Assembly: GCF_016841685.1 (NCBI RefSeq)
Contig: NZ_JAENYR010000003.1
Coordinates: forward strand, 1-64,000
DNA from: Thiohalomonas denitrificans
Lineage (GTDB): Bacteria > Pseudomonadota > Gammaproteobacteria > Thiohalomonadales > Thiohalomonadaceae
DNA length: 64,000 nt
Direction: 5' to 3'
Part shown: in pieces, positions 56,545-64,000 of the stretch
Layout of the letters: every line of letters starts with the position of its first letter
Numbering within the stretch: the first letter of the stretch is position 1
Program-made: the position numbers and the translations under genes
The notes under the pieces: generated by a model
Seen by the model: the letters and a program-made list of their open reading frames with translations, nothing else
The model's database searches: none
Told to the model about the DNA's origin: nothing

Positions 56545-56835
56545 ATGGAAACGACAATCCGATTGATGCCGCTTCTGTTTGTGATGGTCCTGGTGGCTTG
56601 TGCCAGCATGCCTCCGGCACAGGAAATGAGCGATGCTCGCCAAGCCATCCATGCAGCTCGGGAAGCCCATGCCGAACGCCATGCCTCCGAATACCTGGAC
56701 CAGGCGGAAACCTTCCTGGAGCAGGCTGCCCGTGATCTGGAGCATGGCGAATACGAGCGAGCTCGCCGCAATGCTACCGCTGCCAAGGCGGCTGCTGTCG
56801 TTGCGCGAGACCATGCATTGGCCACGGCACAATAG
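56545..56835 (+). CDS. DUF4398-like lipoprotein
   Basis: A 96-residue lipoprotein with signal and lipobox (LLFVMVLVAC, Cys near 20), then a helical Ala/Glu-rich domain: MPPAQEMSDARQAIHAAREAHAERHASEYLDQAETFLEQAARDLEHGEYERARRNA is the usual DUF4398 pattern of two antiparallel helices, only partly quoted in function terms. The ORF opens at 56470; the ATG at 56545 begins the signal. The role is probably structural at the cell envelope. It is a paralogue of the N-terminal half of the LysM gene that follows. Confidence 0.78.
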   Translation: METTIRLMPLLFVMVLVACASMPPAQEMSDARQAIHAAREAHAERHASEYLDQAETFLEQAARDLEHGEYERARRNATAAKAAAVVARDHALATAQ

Positions 56836-56842
56836 CCGTTGT

Positions 56843-56868
56843 CCCTAACCTCTGATTCTTGTTAGGGA
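56843..56868 (+). terminator. Hairpin after the first lipoprotein gene
   Basis: CCCTAAC and GTTAGGG form a 7-bp stem with a 12-base loop just after the stop codon. The run behind it is aatttg, so termination would be weak. Confidence 0.4.
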
Positions 56869-56887
56869 ATTTGAGAACTGGGTCGCA

Positions 56888-56918
56888 TTGACGTGGGCAG
56901 TAGCCGGTGCTAGTTTGG
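56888..56918 (+). promoter_or_regulatory. Candidate promoter of the LysM lipoprotein gene
   Basis: TTGACG (56888-56893), a 17-bp spacer and TAGTTT inside cggtgctagtttgg (56905-56918), 71 bp before the ATG. It is the second copy of the element at 56302. Confidence 0.45.
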
Positions 56919-56989
56919 CCTCGAAGCAAACGGTCCAAAAATTAGAATTTTTTTTCGACAAAAATCAATCGTCCCGGAGCACAAGAACG

Positions 56990-57622
56990 ATGAAAATCTT
57001 GACGGTAATGAAGCACTCGGCGCTATTGGCGCTCATCCTTGGATTTATGGTGGGCTGCGCCACCGCACCACAGCAGGAAGAGCCTGAGGCGCCTACAGTC
57101 GCCGAAGCACAGGCTGCGATCGATGCGGCCCACGCTGCGGTTGAAGAAGCCCAAGCCGCGGGCGCAGTCTGGCGGGATAGCGCCGATATGGTTAAGGAAG
57201 CCGAAGCGGCTCTCGCAGATGGTGACACCACTAATGCCGTGGAGTTGGCCAATCGTGCTCGCCGTCAGGCCGAAAATGCCCTCGCGCAGAAGCAGCTCGA
57301 AGATGAACGCCTGGCCCAGCAGCAGGCAGAGCAGGAGCGGCAGCAGGCCGCCGATGAATATACGGTTGAACGTGGTGATAGCCTGTGGAGCATCTCCGGC
57401 AAGAGCAGCGTTTACAACAACCCCTACAAATGGCCGCTGATCTATAAAGCTAACCGTGACAAGATCAATGATGCGGACCTGATTCATCCGGGACAGAACT
57501 TCACGATCCGGAATGACTGGTCCGATGGTGACATCGATGCCGCTGTCAACCATGCCCGCACCCGCGGTGCCTGGTCGGTGGGAGTTGTTGAAGAGTCTGA
57601 CAGAGCCTACCTGGCACGTTAA
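56990..57622 (+). CDS. LysM-domain lipoprotein with DUF4398-like helices
   Basis: A 210-residue envelope lipoprotein: lipobox GFMVGC (Cys near 22), an Ala/Glu-rich coiled region (AAIDAAHAAVEEAQAAGAVW, NRARRQAENALAQKQLEDERL), then a LysM peptidoglycan-binding domain (YTVERGDSLWSISGKSSVYNNPYKWPLIY...LIHPGQNFTI) and a short tail. It likely links the membrane to the wall. The ORF track opens at 56888, but the ATG at 56990 starts the signal and follows CGGAG. A strong terminator follows. Confidence 0.85.
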   Translation: MKILTVMKHSALLALILGFMVGCATAPQQEEPEAPTVAEAQAAIDAAHAAVEEAQAAGAVWRDSADMVKEAEAALADGDTTNAVELANRARRQAENALAQKQLEDERLAQQQAEQERQQAADEYTVERGDSLWSISGKSSVYNNPYKWPLIYKANRDKINDADLIHPGQNFTIRNDWSDGDIDAAVNHARTRGAWSVGVVEESDRAYLAR

Positions 57623-57641
57623 GACCTCGGCACTTCCTGGG

Positions 57642-57671
57642 AAAAAAGCCCCGCTTCGGCGGGGCTTTTTT
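57642..57671. terminator. Strong bidirectional intrinsic terminator
   Basis: AAAAAAGCCCCGC-ttcg-GCGGGGCTTTTTT is a perfect 7-bp GC stem with a UUCG tetraloop, A-run and T-run, 20 bp after the LysM gene. Confidence 0.95.
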
Positions 57672-57799
57672 CGTTTCCGGCTTAGCCGCACAGAAACTGC
57701 GAGATTGGCTGTAAACGTAGAGTATTTCGCTTAAAAAGTCCGTTGCGCATCGGTGCGAGTGCTGGCAATGTATCCCTACATCCGTCGGAGGCGAGTTCC

Positions 57800-58273
57800 T
57801 TGCGCAAGCTTTTTTTCCTGCTTTTTGCCGTTTCTTCCAGTCTGACCGCACTGGCTGACGTCCAACTTACGTTCGAGGATGTCAGTAGCGGTCAGGCCCA
57901 CAATCTGTCTGATTACCGGGGTAAATGGGTAGTGGTGAACTACTGGGCCACCTGGTGTCCGCCGTGTCTCGAAGAATTACCCGAACTGGTCCACTTTCAC
58001 GACGAACACAAGGATGTTGATGCCGTCGTGGTCGGCATCAACATGGAAGATTTGGAGGTGGATCGTCTGGGGCGCTTCCTCGAAGAGAATCTGATTACCT
58101 ACCCGGTTGGCGTTCGTAGTTCCGATGCCCAGATGCTCGGTCCGATTCCCGGCTTGCCGACGACCTATCTGGTTTCCCCGAACGGGACAGTGGTTGCACG
58201 GGAAGTCGGGGCTATTACCAGCGAAGGACTCGAGGAATTTATTGACGGCTTCGATCGGCAGGCCCGTCGCTAA
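57800..58273 (+). CDS. TlpA-like periplasmic thioredoxin
   Basis: A 157-residue exported thioredoxin-fold protein: signal peptide (KLFFLLFAVSSSLTALAD), then NLSDYRGKWVVVNYWATWCPPC with the redox CPPC, a central insertion and the cis-Pro region GLPTTYLVSPNG. It probably reduces disulfides outside the cytoplasm. No ATG starts the signal; the TTG at 57800 is chosen because GGAGG lies 8 bp before it, whereas the upstream ATG at 57743 has no ribosome site. It heads a run of five plus-strand genes. Confidence 0.82.
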   Translation: MRKLFFLLFAVSSSLTALADVQLTFEDVSSGQAHNLSDYRGKWVVVNYWATWCPPCLEELPELVHFHDEHKDVDAVVVGINMEDLEVDRLGRFLEENLITYPVGVRSSDAQMLGPIPGLPTTYLVSPNGTVVAREVGAITSEGLEEFIDGFDRQARR

Positions 58274-58361
58274 ACGGCATTTTTCGGAGTGCACTCGCGA
58301 CAGGAAAAAGTGCTGTTTATCCCGAGAACCCTATAATAATTAAACGAGGATGGAGGTCAGT

Positions 58362-58883
58362 ATGCGTCGCCTAATGCCCGTATTCGTATTGCTGTTTGGA
58401 TTGGTCGGACCAACTTACGCGGTGGGTGAGCGTGATCCCTATGAATATTTTTTCAATGAGACCTTCGGGGACTTTACTGAAGAGTTACAGCTTGCCCGCG
58501 ATGAGGGCAAACGGGGGATTCTTCTCTTTTTCGAGATGGATGAGTGCCCGTTTTGCCACTGGATGAAAGAGCACGTTCTCAATCAGCCGGATGTGCAGGC
58601 GTTCTATCGGGAACACTTTCTCAGCTTTCCCGTCGATATCGAAGGTGAAATCGAGGTAACTGCATTCTCGGGCGAACTCATGACCCAGAAGGATTTCGCC
58701 TTCAAGAAGCACCGCGTACGTGCCACTCCGGTCTTTGCATTTTTTGATCTGGACGGAGAGAGAATCCATCGGTTCACCGGTCGTACGCGTGACGCCGAAG
58801 AGTTCATGCTGCTGGGCCGTTATGTTGCAGAGGGCCATTACCGGGAAACCTCCTTCACCCGGTTCAAACGCCAGCATCGGTAA
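58362..58883 (+). CDS. Periplasmic thioredoxin-like protein (SoxW/thioredoxin_7 type)
   Basis: A 173-residue exported protein with signal peptide (LMPVFVLLFGLVGPTYA) and a thioredoxin fold with redox motif CPFC in FFEMDECPFCHWMKEHVL and the cis-Pro region RVRATPVFAFFD. The pattern LARDEGKRGILLFFEM fits the thioredoxin_7/SoxW group, which in sulfur oxidisers keeps Sox proteins reduced; that role is only a possibility here. The ATG at 58362 follows GGAGGT. The TolC-like gene starts 5 bp after its stop. Confidence 0.8.
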   Translation: MRRLMPVFVLLFGLVGPTYAVGERDPYEYFFNETFGDFTEELQLARDEGKRGILLFFEMDECPFCHWMKEHVLNQPDVQAFYREHFLSFPVDIEGEIEVTAFSGELMTQKDFAFKKHRVRATPVFAFFDLDGERIHRFTGRTRDAEEFMLLGRYVAEGHYRETSFTRFKRQHR

Positions 58884-58888
58884 GGGTT

Positions 58889-60196
58889 ATGAAGAAGAGA
58901 GTTCCGGACCGTTGCGTCGCAGCGGTGGCCCTGTTGTTGATGGTCGGGGCCTCGACGGCTGATACTGGTTCGCTTCCCCGGCCACTCACGCTCGAACATG
59001 CCCTGTCTCTGGCAGAGAGCGTTCCGACGGATGTGGCGCAGGCCCGCGCCGACTTGGCCTATAGTCAGGCGGAAGAGAGATTGGCGCAATCGCGCACCGG
59101 CGTGAACGTTGGGTTGGAGGGACGCCTGCGCTGGATCGAACCATCCGCAGTTGCCGCCGACCAGTCCAATGACGATCACCGAGGCAGTCTGTTCGTCCGC
59201 AAAAACCTCTACGATTTTGGTCGTAGTGCCGCCGAGGAAGCGGCGGCCAAGGGTACTAGCAAGGCCAGCCGGCTGAAATATGCCGATATCGTACGGCAGC
59301 GGCGCATCGCCATCATGGAAGCCTATTTCGATGTTCTGCTGGCAGACCTGGAGTTTGCGCGGGACAACGAGGAGATGGCCGTCGTCTATGTCAACTTCGA
59401 CCGATTGCAGGACCGCCACGAACTGGGCCAGGTTTCCGACATCGACCTGTTGGAAATGGAGGCTGAGTACCAGGCGGTACGCAAGCGGCGTGCTACCAGT
59501 CAGGCGCGACAGCGGTCGACGCGTTCCCATCTGGCTATTGCCTTGGGCCGCCCGGGAGAGCTCTCATCCGAACTCGTTCGTCCCGATCTCCCGCAGTTGG
59601 AAGAGGAGTTACCCGAATATGGGGTCTTGTTGAAGAAGACACTGGCGGAGAATGTCGCTATCCGGGCGCTGCGGGCGGAAGTGAAAGCAGCCGAAAGTCG
59701 AGTGGCAGGGGCGCGTGCCGGCCGTCGGCCCTATCTGGACGGCGAGATCGAGGCGTCTACTTATGCCCGGGAAGCCGGTTCGTATGATGATTGGCGCGCC
59801 GGTGTGGTACTGAGCGTGCCTTTGTACAGCGGTGGCGCCGTTGGTGCCCAAATTGCCAGGGCGAAAGCGGATTTGAACCGGACCCGGGCCTCACTTGCCG
59901 CGGTAGAGGATGCGGTTCGGCAGGCATTGCTGGATAATTATCTCGACCTGGAGACACTGCGAGTGGATGCGGACCGGATACTGGCGCTGCAGGACTACCG
60001 TGACCTCTACCTCGACCGTAGTCGTGCGATTTACGAATTGGAAGTAAAGACCGATCTCGGCGATGCCATGGTGCGACTTTCGGAGGCTCAACTTGATGCC
60101 GCGAAGAACCGCTTTAACCGTGCTTTGGCTTGGGAGCGCTTGAAAGCGCTGGCGGGTGGATTGCCGAACGCGCCCATATCCGGCGATGGAGGTTAG
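58889..60196 (+). CDS. TolC-family outer-membrane efflux protein
   Basis: A 435-residue outer-membrane channel subunit: signal peptide (AAVALLLMVGASTADT), then two repeats of long coiled-coil helices and strands (LTLEHALSLAESVPTDVAQARADLAYSQAEERLA; the GQVSDIDLLEMEAEYQAVRKRRA and LSVPLYSGGAVGAQIARAKADLNRTRASL segments are typical of TolC proteins). It would form a trimeric exit duct with the HlyD-type protein encoded next. No inner-membrane pump is in the cluster. Confidence 0.88.
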   Translation: MKKRVPDRCVAAVALLLMVGASTADTGSLPRPLTLEHALSLAESVPTDVAQARADLAYSQAEERLAQSRTGVNVGLEGRLRWIEPSAVAADQSNDDHRGSLFVRKNLYDFGRSAAEEAAAKGTSKASRLKYADIVRQRRIAIMEAYFDVLLADLEFARDNEEMAVVYVNFDRLQDRHELGQVSDIDLLEMEAEYQAVRKRRATSQARQRSTRSHLAIALGRPGELSSELVRPDLPQLEEELPEYGVLLKKTLAENVAIRALRAEVKAAESRVAGARAGRRPYLDGEIEASTYAREAGSYDDWRAGVVLSVPLYSGGAVGAQIARAKADLNRTRASLAAVEDAVRQALLDNYLDLETLRVDADRILALQDYRDLYLDRSRAIYELEVKTDLGDAMVRLSEAQLDAAKNRFNRALAWERLKALAGGLPNAPISGDGG

Positions 60197-60203
60197 GGGA
60201 GAA

Positions 60204-60977
60204 ATGAGCATGAATAGGGTTTCCGTAACGTTCCTGGGTGCCGGCCTGGTAATGGCCGCTGCTCAGGCGGCCGCTGAGTCGTTCGAAGGCCAGGTGCGTT
60301 GGCTTCAGCGTGTGGAACTGAGCACGCTGGTTTCCGGTGTGGTGGAGCAGGTTGCGGTAGCACCGGGGGACCGTGTGACGAAAGGCGATCTGCTCGTGCA
60401 ACTGGACCAGGGGGCCTTGCGCGCGGGGGTCCAGCAGGCCGAGGCAGAGCGGGCATTTCAGCTTGCAGCCCTGCAAGAAGCTAGACGTGAGCTGGAGCGC
60501 ACCGAGGAACTCTACGACCGTACACTGCTTTCGGATCACGACCTGGAACTGGCCAGGATCAACTCTTCCCGAACTACAGCGGCTTACCAGCGGGCACAAG
60601 CACAATTGGTCGATGCTCGCGAGCGGCTGCGTTACAGCGCAGTGCGGGCTCCCTTTGATGGTGTGGTGTTGAACCGTAATGCCGAGCCGGGACAAACCGT
60701 CGTTACCCGGCTTCAGAGCGTTCCGCTGGTGACGATGGCCGGGACCGGAGAGCTGCTAGCCCGGATGGAGGCACGTGCGGAGCAGCTGGCCGGCATTGAG
60801 ACGGCGGAGGAGATCCGAGTGCGGGTGGGGGACCGGCAGTATCGTGGGGAGCTTTACCATATCGGCGTGGAGCCGGTTGCTGCCGGCAGCGACCGTTACC
60901 CCGTGGATGTGGTGTTTTCACCCGACTCGGAGCGACCTCTCAGAGTCGGTCAGCCGGTGGACATGGATTTTCCATGA
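60204..60977 (+). CDS. HlyD/RND-type periplasmic adaptor protein
   Basis: A 257-residue membrane fusion protein with a cleavable-looking signal (FLGAGLVMAAAQAAAES), a lipoyl/barrel-sandwich half (VSGVVEQVAVAPGDRVTKGDLLVQLD), a helical hairpin (LQEARRELERTEELYDRTLLSDHDLELARI), the second half-motif (VRAPFDGVVLNRNAEPGQTV) and a beta-barrel. It is short for the family and ends without a membrane-proximal extension. The ATG at 60204 follows GGGGAG. It overlaps acyP by four bases. Confidence 0.86.
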   Translation: MSMNRVSVTFLGAGLVMAAAQAAAESFEGQVRWLQRVELSTLVSGVVEQVAVAPGDRVTKGDLLVQLDQGALRAGVQQAEAERAFQLAALQEARRELERTEELYDRTLLSDHDLELARINSSRTTAAYQRAQAQLVDARERLRYSAVRAPFDGVVLNRNAEPGQTVVTRLQSVPLVTMAGTGELLARMEARAEQLAGIETAEEIRVRVGDRQYRGELYHIGVEPVAAGSDRYPVDVVFSPDSERPLRVGQPVDMDFP

Positions 60978-61243
60978 GCCAGTGTCTGCGATGCCGCGTG
61001 AGCGGCCGGGTCCAAGGGGTCTGGTATCGGGCTGGCACCCGTCGTCAGGCGCAGGCCTTGGGCGTGACGGGCTACGCCCGTAATCTCTCTGACGGCCAGG
61101 TGGAAGTACTGGCTTGTGGTGAAACGAGTGACCTTGAGCAATTGAAGGCGTGGCTGTGGGAAGGACCCGATGCCGCTGATGTGAGGTCCGTGGAATGCCA
61201 AGCGGCAGAAGAGACGCCACCCCAGGATTTCTCAACGCGCTAA
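60974..61243 (+). CDS. acyP: Acylphosphatase
   Basis: Hydrolyses acyl phosphates. The 89-residue protein has the signature CRVSGRVQGVWYRAGTRRQAQ with the phosphate-binding Arg, then GVTGYARNLSDGQVEVLACG with the catalytic Asn. It overlaps the adaptor gene (ATGA), so it is translationally coupled to the efflux genes, probably by chance of operon packing. Confidence 0.93.
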   Translation: MSQCLRCRVSGRVQGVWYRAGTRRQAQALGVTGYARNLSDGQVEVLACGETSDLEQLKAWLWEGPDAADVRSVECQAAEETPPQDFSTR

Positions 61244-61442
61244 AGCATCGCCTCCCCGAGTAGGTACGCCTTCAGGGCCGTCACAGACTCCGGCCAACTC
61301 GGCCCCTCCCCGCAGATCGCCCGTCAGCCCGCCACAGGAATCTGGCCAGAGCCCCCGTGGAGAGATACAAGGTCGGCCTTCGGGTCGTCAAAGCTCCGTT
61401 CAGCCCCGCAGGTCGCCCTTCAGGCCGTCACCAAGAGTCCGG
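61244..61442. other. Non-coding gap with loosely repeated text
   Basis: The 200 bp between convergent acyP and the transglycosylase gene contain loose repeats such as gccttcagggccgtcacaga and cccttcaggccgtcacca with cggcc-actc strings. No gene, hairpin with T-run or known element is evident. Confidence 0.4.
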
Positions 61443-61997
61443 TCAGCGATACCAACTCGCCCGAAGCTTGGTATAAACCCGCTGCGGGTACCAGACCTTG
61501 CCGAGACTCCCGTTATAGCGGGCCAGAGCCGGGGTGAGATCACCGTCCTCGTGATCCAGGTAGTACTTCAGGATGGTGCAGCCGAAGCGCAGGTTGGTGG
61601 CGATATCGAACAGGTTGTCATCCGGCCTGCCGAGCTCCTTCAGCCAGAAGGGCATGACCTGCATCAGCCCGCGGGCCCCGGCCTCGGAGATGGCAAAGCG
61701 GTCGAAGTTGCTTTCGGTGTCGATGACGGCCAGCACCAGTTCCGGGTCGAGGCCCGCCTGGTGGGCTTCGATGTAAGTGTGCTTGAGAATGGTGAGCCGC
61801 TCCTCCCTGTCGGTTACGCGGTTGGACAGTCGCGTAGCCATATCGGTGACCCAGACCTCTACATCCCACCGATCGCCGTAATCAAATCCTTCCGCCAGTG
61901 CGTCCACCAGCCGATTTCTGAGTCGCGGGTCGACGGTATCCCCCCAACCGGTCCCGGAAAGAAGTAGCAGCAGGAGTAGGAGGATGAAAGGGCGCAT
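61443..61997 (-). CDS. Lytic transglycosylase (SLT domain)
   Basis: Exported murein-cleaving enzyme. The 184-residue product has a signal peptide (RPFILLLLLLLLSGTGWG), then a soluble-lytic-transglycosylase domain with the catalytic Glu in AVIDTESNFDRFAISEAGARGLMQVMPFW, and LRFGCTILKYYLDHEDGDLTPALARYNG. The start ATG at 61997 precedes the signal; the ORF is open to 62102, and another ATG exists at about 62030. It is a compact, single-domain family member. Confidence 0.9.
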   Translation of the reverse strand: MRPFILLLLLLLLSGTGWGDTVDPRLRNRLVDALAEGFDYGDRWDVEVWVTDMATRLSNRVTDREERLTILKHTYIEAHQAGLDPELVLAVIDTESNFDRFAISEAGARGLMQVMPFWLKELGRPDDNLFDIATNLRFGCTILKYYLDHEDGDLTPALARYNGSLGKVWYPQRVYTKLRASWYR

Positions 61998-62229
61998 ACC
62001 GGTAGCAAGGGGTGGAGCATCAAACCCCATTATACCGGTTAGTTCTCTCTGTGCACGGTGGCTGTTTTCACCGAAAAAAGCCGCTAAAGAAAGGAGCCAC
62101 AAGTCGCACGAAAACTCGTAAAGCAGTTGGTTCTGACCAACTCTGATCCTGATTATTCCCTGACCCTGATTATCCCGCTAAAAGCATTGGCTGAGCGTCG
62201 AGTCAGCAACGACTTGGAACTGTGAGCGA

Positions 62230-63801
62230 CTACTCCGCCAGTTCCGCGGCCAGCTTGCGGGCATGGGATAGCTGTTCCTTGGCAAGGTGATAGTACCGGG
62301 GATGGCTGGCTTCATGGAAAACCTCCGCAACGGCCTCAAAATCGGCAACCGCTTGGAGAGATATCTCGACGTCCCGTGTCCGCTCGGCCAAGCCCCGCCG
62401 CGCACTGCCCAGGTTTGCGCAGGTCATGGCCCAGGCGAGGGGATTGTCCTCGCGGGACAACTCCTGCAGTGCGTTTTCGTAGGCGGTGACCGCCTCGTCC
62501 AGGGAACCGGTGCCATTCTCGTGTTCGCCGAGCTTGTGGAGTGCGGCGCCCAGGTTGTTCTGGATCAGGGTCCACTCTGCAGGCCACTGTTCGCGGGTCA
62601 ACAGCGTCAGCGCGCTCCGGTAGGCGGAGACTGCTTGCTCCAGTTCCTGCGGGTCAGCGTTCTGCTCGCCGCGCACCCGTAACGCGGACGCCAGGCTGTT
62701 CTGGGTCCGGGCCCAATCGAGCGGCGCCCGTTCCCGGGTCCACTCCTCCAGCGCCTGCTGATAGGCGGCGACAGAGCGCGCCACGAAGGCGCTGTCGTGC
62801 TTGAGCTGGCCCAGGGTCAACAGGGCCGTGCCCAGATGGTACTGGGTCATTGCCCAGTCCCGAGGGGTTTGTTCCCGGTCGCGCGCCTCGAGCGCACGCT
62901 CGAATTCCGAGACCGCGCGCTCCAGCATGTGGAGGTCCTGTTGGCGCTGGGCAAGGAGGCCGAGTGCATTGGCGAGACCGTGCCGGCTTGCGGCCCACCC
63001 CATCGGTGTCTGCTCCAGACTGCGTTCACCCAAAGCATTCTCGAACGCCTCCACGGACCGCTCCAACAGACGGGTGCCTCGCCCGCGCTGGCCAAGGATG
63101 CCGAACGCATTGCCGAGCGCATGTTGCGTCGCCGACCAGTCGGCCGGTCGTTCGGTTCGGGGAGCCAGCGGCAGCACGCGGCTCTCGTAGAGTTCGACCG
63201 CTTCTCGCAGGGCCTCGTCTTGGCCGTATTCCCGGCCCAACTCATCCAGCACCGCGGCCCGCCCATATTCGAACTGCCACTGTGTCGCCGCGTCGAGGCC
63301 CGGCACCTCCGCCACTTTGGCATACAGTTCAGCGGCCTTGCGGTGGAGCTGCGCCGCCGCGGCCACTTCTGCCTGCCCGGCGGCGATGGACGCCACCCTG
63401 TCGGGCGTTGCGGCACTGTCCTGCAGACTGTACGCAAGGGCTTCGCCGAATGCCTGCTCGGCCGCTTCCAGCGAGAAGGACGGACCGGCCTGCAGTGCCT
63501 GCCGGGCACGTGCTACCGCAGCGGCGGTTTCACCGGCCGGGAGTTCGCCTGCCAGATCGCGAAAGGCGTGGGAACGGAGGTTGTCGAGTCGGGAACACGC
63601 CTGTCGCAGCACGCCGGGCAGTTGCTGACGGGTTGCACCACTGGCGCGAGCACAGGCAACAAGAGAAGCCAGCTCGGGGGGCTCGAGCCCCTGCTCTTTC
63701 CCAAGGGCTTCGATATCCGCGTGTTGCTCTGTCGAGCCGGTGTTTGCACGACCGGGTTCGCTGGATTCGGTCGTCGATAGGGAAGCAGTATCAATGGTCA
63801 T
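62230..63801 (-). CDS. Tetratricopeptide repeat protein
   Basis: A 523-residue cytoplasmic protein without a signal peptide. From residue about 200 it carries at least six TPR-like units of roughly 50 residues of the 'PxDWAxTQxxLGxALxxLGxR' kind (RPADWSATQHALGNAFGILG, TPRDWAMTQYHLGTALLTLG, APLDWARTQNSLASALRVRG), which form a superhelical protein-binding surface. The N-terminal 190 residues are helical and Ala-rich. The start used is the ATG at 63801; a TTG three codons upstream is the ORF-track start. The partner is unknown. Confidence 0.85.
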   Translation of the reverse strand: MTIDTASLSTTESSEPGRANTGSTEQHADIEALGKEQGLEPPELASLVACARASGATRQQLPGVLRQACSRLDNLRSHAFRDLAGELPAGETAAAVARARQALQAGPSFSLEAAEQAFGEALAYSLQDSAATPDRVASIAAGQAEVAAAAQLHRKAAELYAKVAEVPGLDAATQWQFEYGRAAVLDELGREYGQDEALREAVELYESRVLPLAPRTERPADWSATQHALGNAFGILGQRGRGTRLLERSVEAFENALGERSLEQTPMGWAASRHGLANALGLLAQRQQDLHMLERAVSEFERALEARDREQTPRDWAMTQYHLGTALLTLGQLKHDSAFVARSVAAYQQALEEWTRERAPLDWARTQNSLASALRVRGEQNADPQELEQAVSAYRSALTLLTREQWPAEWTLIQNNLGAALHKLGEHENGTGSLDEAVTAYENALQELSREDNPLAWAMTCANLGSARRGLAERTRDVEISLQAVADFEAVAEVFHEASHPRYYHLAKEQLSHARKLAAELAE

Positions 63802-63857
63802 CGGTACCAACGTTGATCTGTTTTGGGGTTAGGCGGGGCATTAGCCGGACTTCTCAC

Positions 63858-63943
63858 GGCCCAACCGCAAAGCCGCCAAGAGCGCCAAGAAACCAATGAC
63901 TTGTAAGTCAGTCTTTGCGTACTTTGCGCCTTTGCGGTGAGAA
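63858..63943. repeat. ACCGCAAAG palindrome at the right edge
   Basis: accgcaaagccgccaagagc at the left and ctttgcgcctttgcggtgag at the right are inverted arms with an internal acttgtaagt palindrome. It is the A-rich variant of the family seen at 33.4-34.9 kb and elsewhere. Confidence 0.6.
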
Positions 63944-63950
63944 ATAGGGG

Positions 63951-64000
63951 CTAGTCCACGATGTGGTAGACCGGGGCCTTCTCCATGGTCCACTCGCCGG
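63951..64000 (-). CDS. C-terminal end of a gene cut by the window edge
   Basis: A minus-strand reading frame enters from the right edge and ends at TAG (63951-63953), with final residues GEWTMEKAPVYHIVD. That is too little to name a family. The position directly after a repeat element, and the well-formed frame, make a real gene plausible. Confidence 0.4.
   Translation of the reverse strand, partial: GEWTMEKAPVYHIVD

Noticed and set aside
62797-63899. Plus-strand ORFs of 327 and 349 aa opposite the TPR gene
   Set aside because: They are shadows; the minus strand has regular TPR periodicity.

Overview
The window looks like a chromosomal segment of a GC-rich, facultatively anaerobic gammaproteobacterium, probably a sulfur-oxidising denitrifier. 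The evidence is a complete nos operon for N2O respiration, a tetrathionate reductase locus (ttrSRBCA), an Rnf complex in the order rnfABCDGE next to metG and apbC, a gammaproteobacterial purMN / DUF2066 / CDP-alcohol transferase / perM / hda neighbourhood, and DUF1841, DUF2069, DUF454 and hda genes typical of that class. No rRNA, tRNA, CRISPR array, phage or transposase gene was recognised. The genus is not determinable by reading alone.

Region by region. 1-0.5 kb: short palindromic and tandem repeats. 0.5-12.5 kb: a small secreted protein with a Fur-like operator, then nosR-nosZ-nosDFYL, then a second block with its own conserved promoter, a gutted nosR, a second full-length nosZ and a few codons of nosD. 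This is a partial tandem duplication. 12.5-18.9 kb: a decay zone with fragments of a DUF1566 protein, a methyltransferase, a sodium-symporter-like protein, psiE and a small membrane gene, mixed with intact genes (SnoaL-like protein, secreted HEIGHH metalloprotease, PsiE, GGDEF cyclase). 18.9-21.9 kb: TraB-like membrane protein, Tat-exported aldo/keto reductase, DUF6064 protein. 22.0-29.4 kb: ttr sensor, regulator and reductase. 29.5-34.5 kb: DUF454, spermidine-synthase-like protein, cyanase with a Crp/Fnr regulator, argG, gloA, DUF1841. 35-44 kb: nth, an AI-2E-type transporter broken by one in-frame TGA, mgtE and the rnf operon. 44-56 kb: metG, apbC, dcd, DUF3108, purN, purM, DUF2066, CDP-alcohol transferase, perM, hda, DUF2069, wrbA. 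56-64 kb: two DUF4398-type lipoproteins, two thioredoxin-fold proteins with a TolC/HlyD pair, acyP, a lytic transglycosylase and a TPR protein.

How it fits together. NosR, NosZ and NosDFYL form the N2O reductase system (electron supply, catalysis, CuZ assembly). TtrBCA lets the cell respire tetrathionate under control of TtrSR, and a perfect FNR/Anr-type site lies just before ttrB. Rnf links ferredoxin and NADH to the ion gradient.

The most unusual material is non-coding. A roughly 265-bp MITE-like element occurs three times with about 16-bp terminal inverted repeats; one copy sits between purN and the DUF3108 gene, flanked by a 12-13-bp direct repeat. A second family of ACCGCAGAG...CTCTGCGGT palindromes occupies many intergenic gaps, including the one between rnfA and rnfB. 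The two nosZ genes show alternating identical and diverged blocks, as expected from gene conversion.
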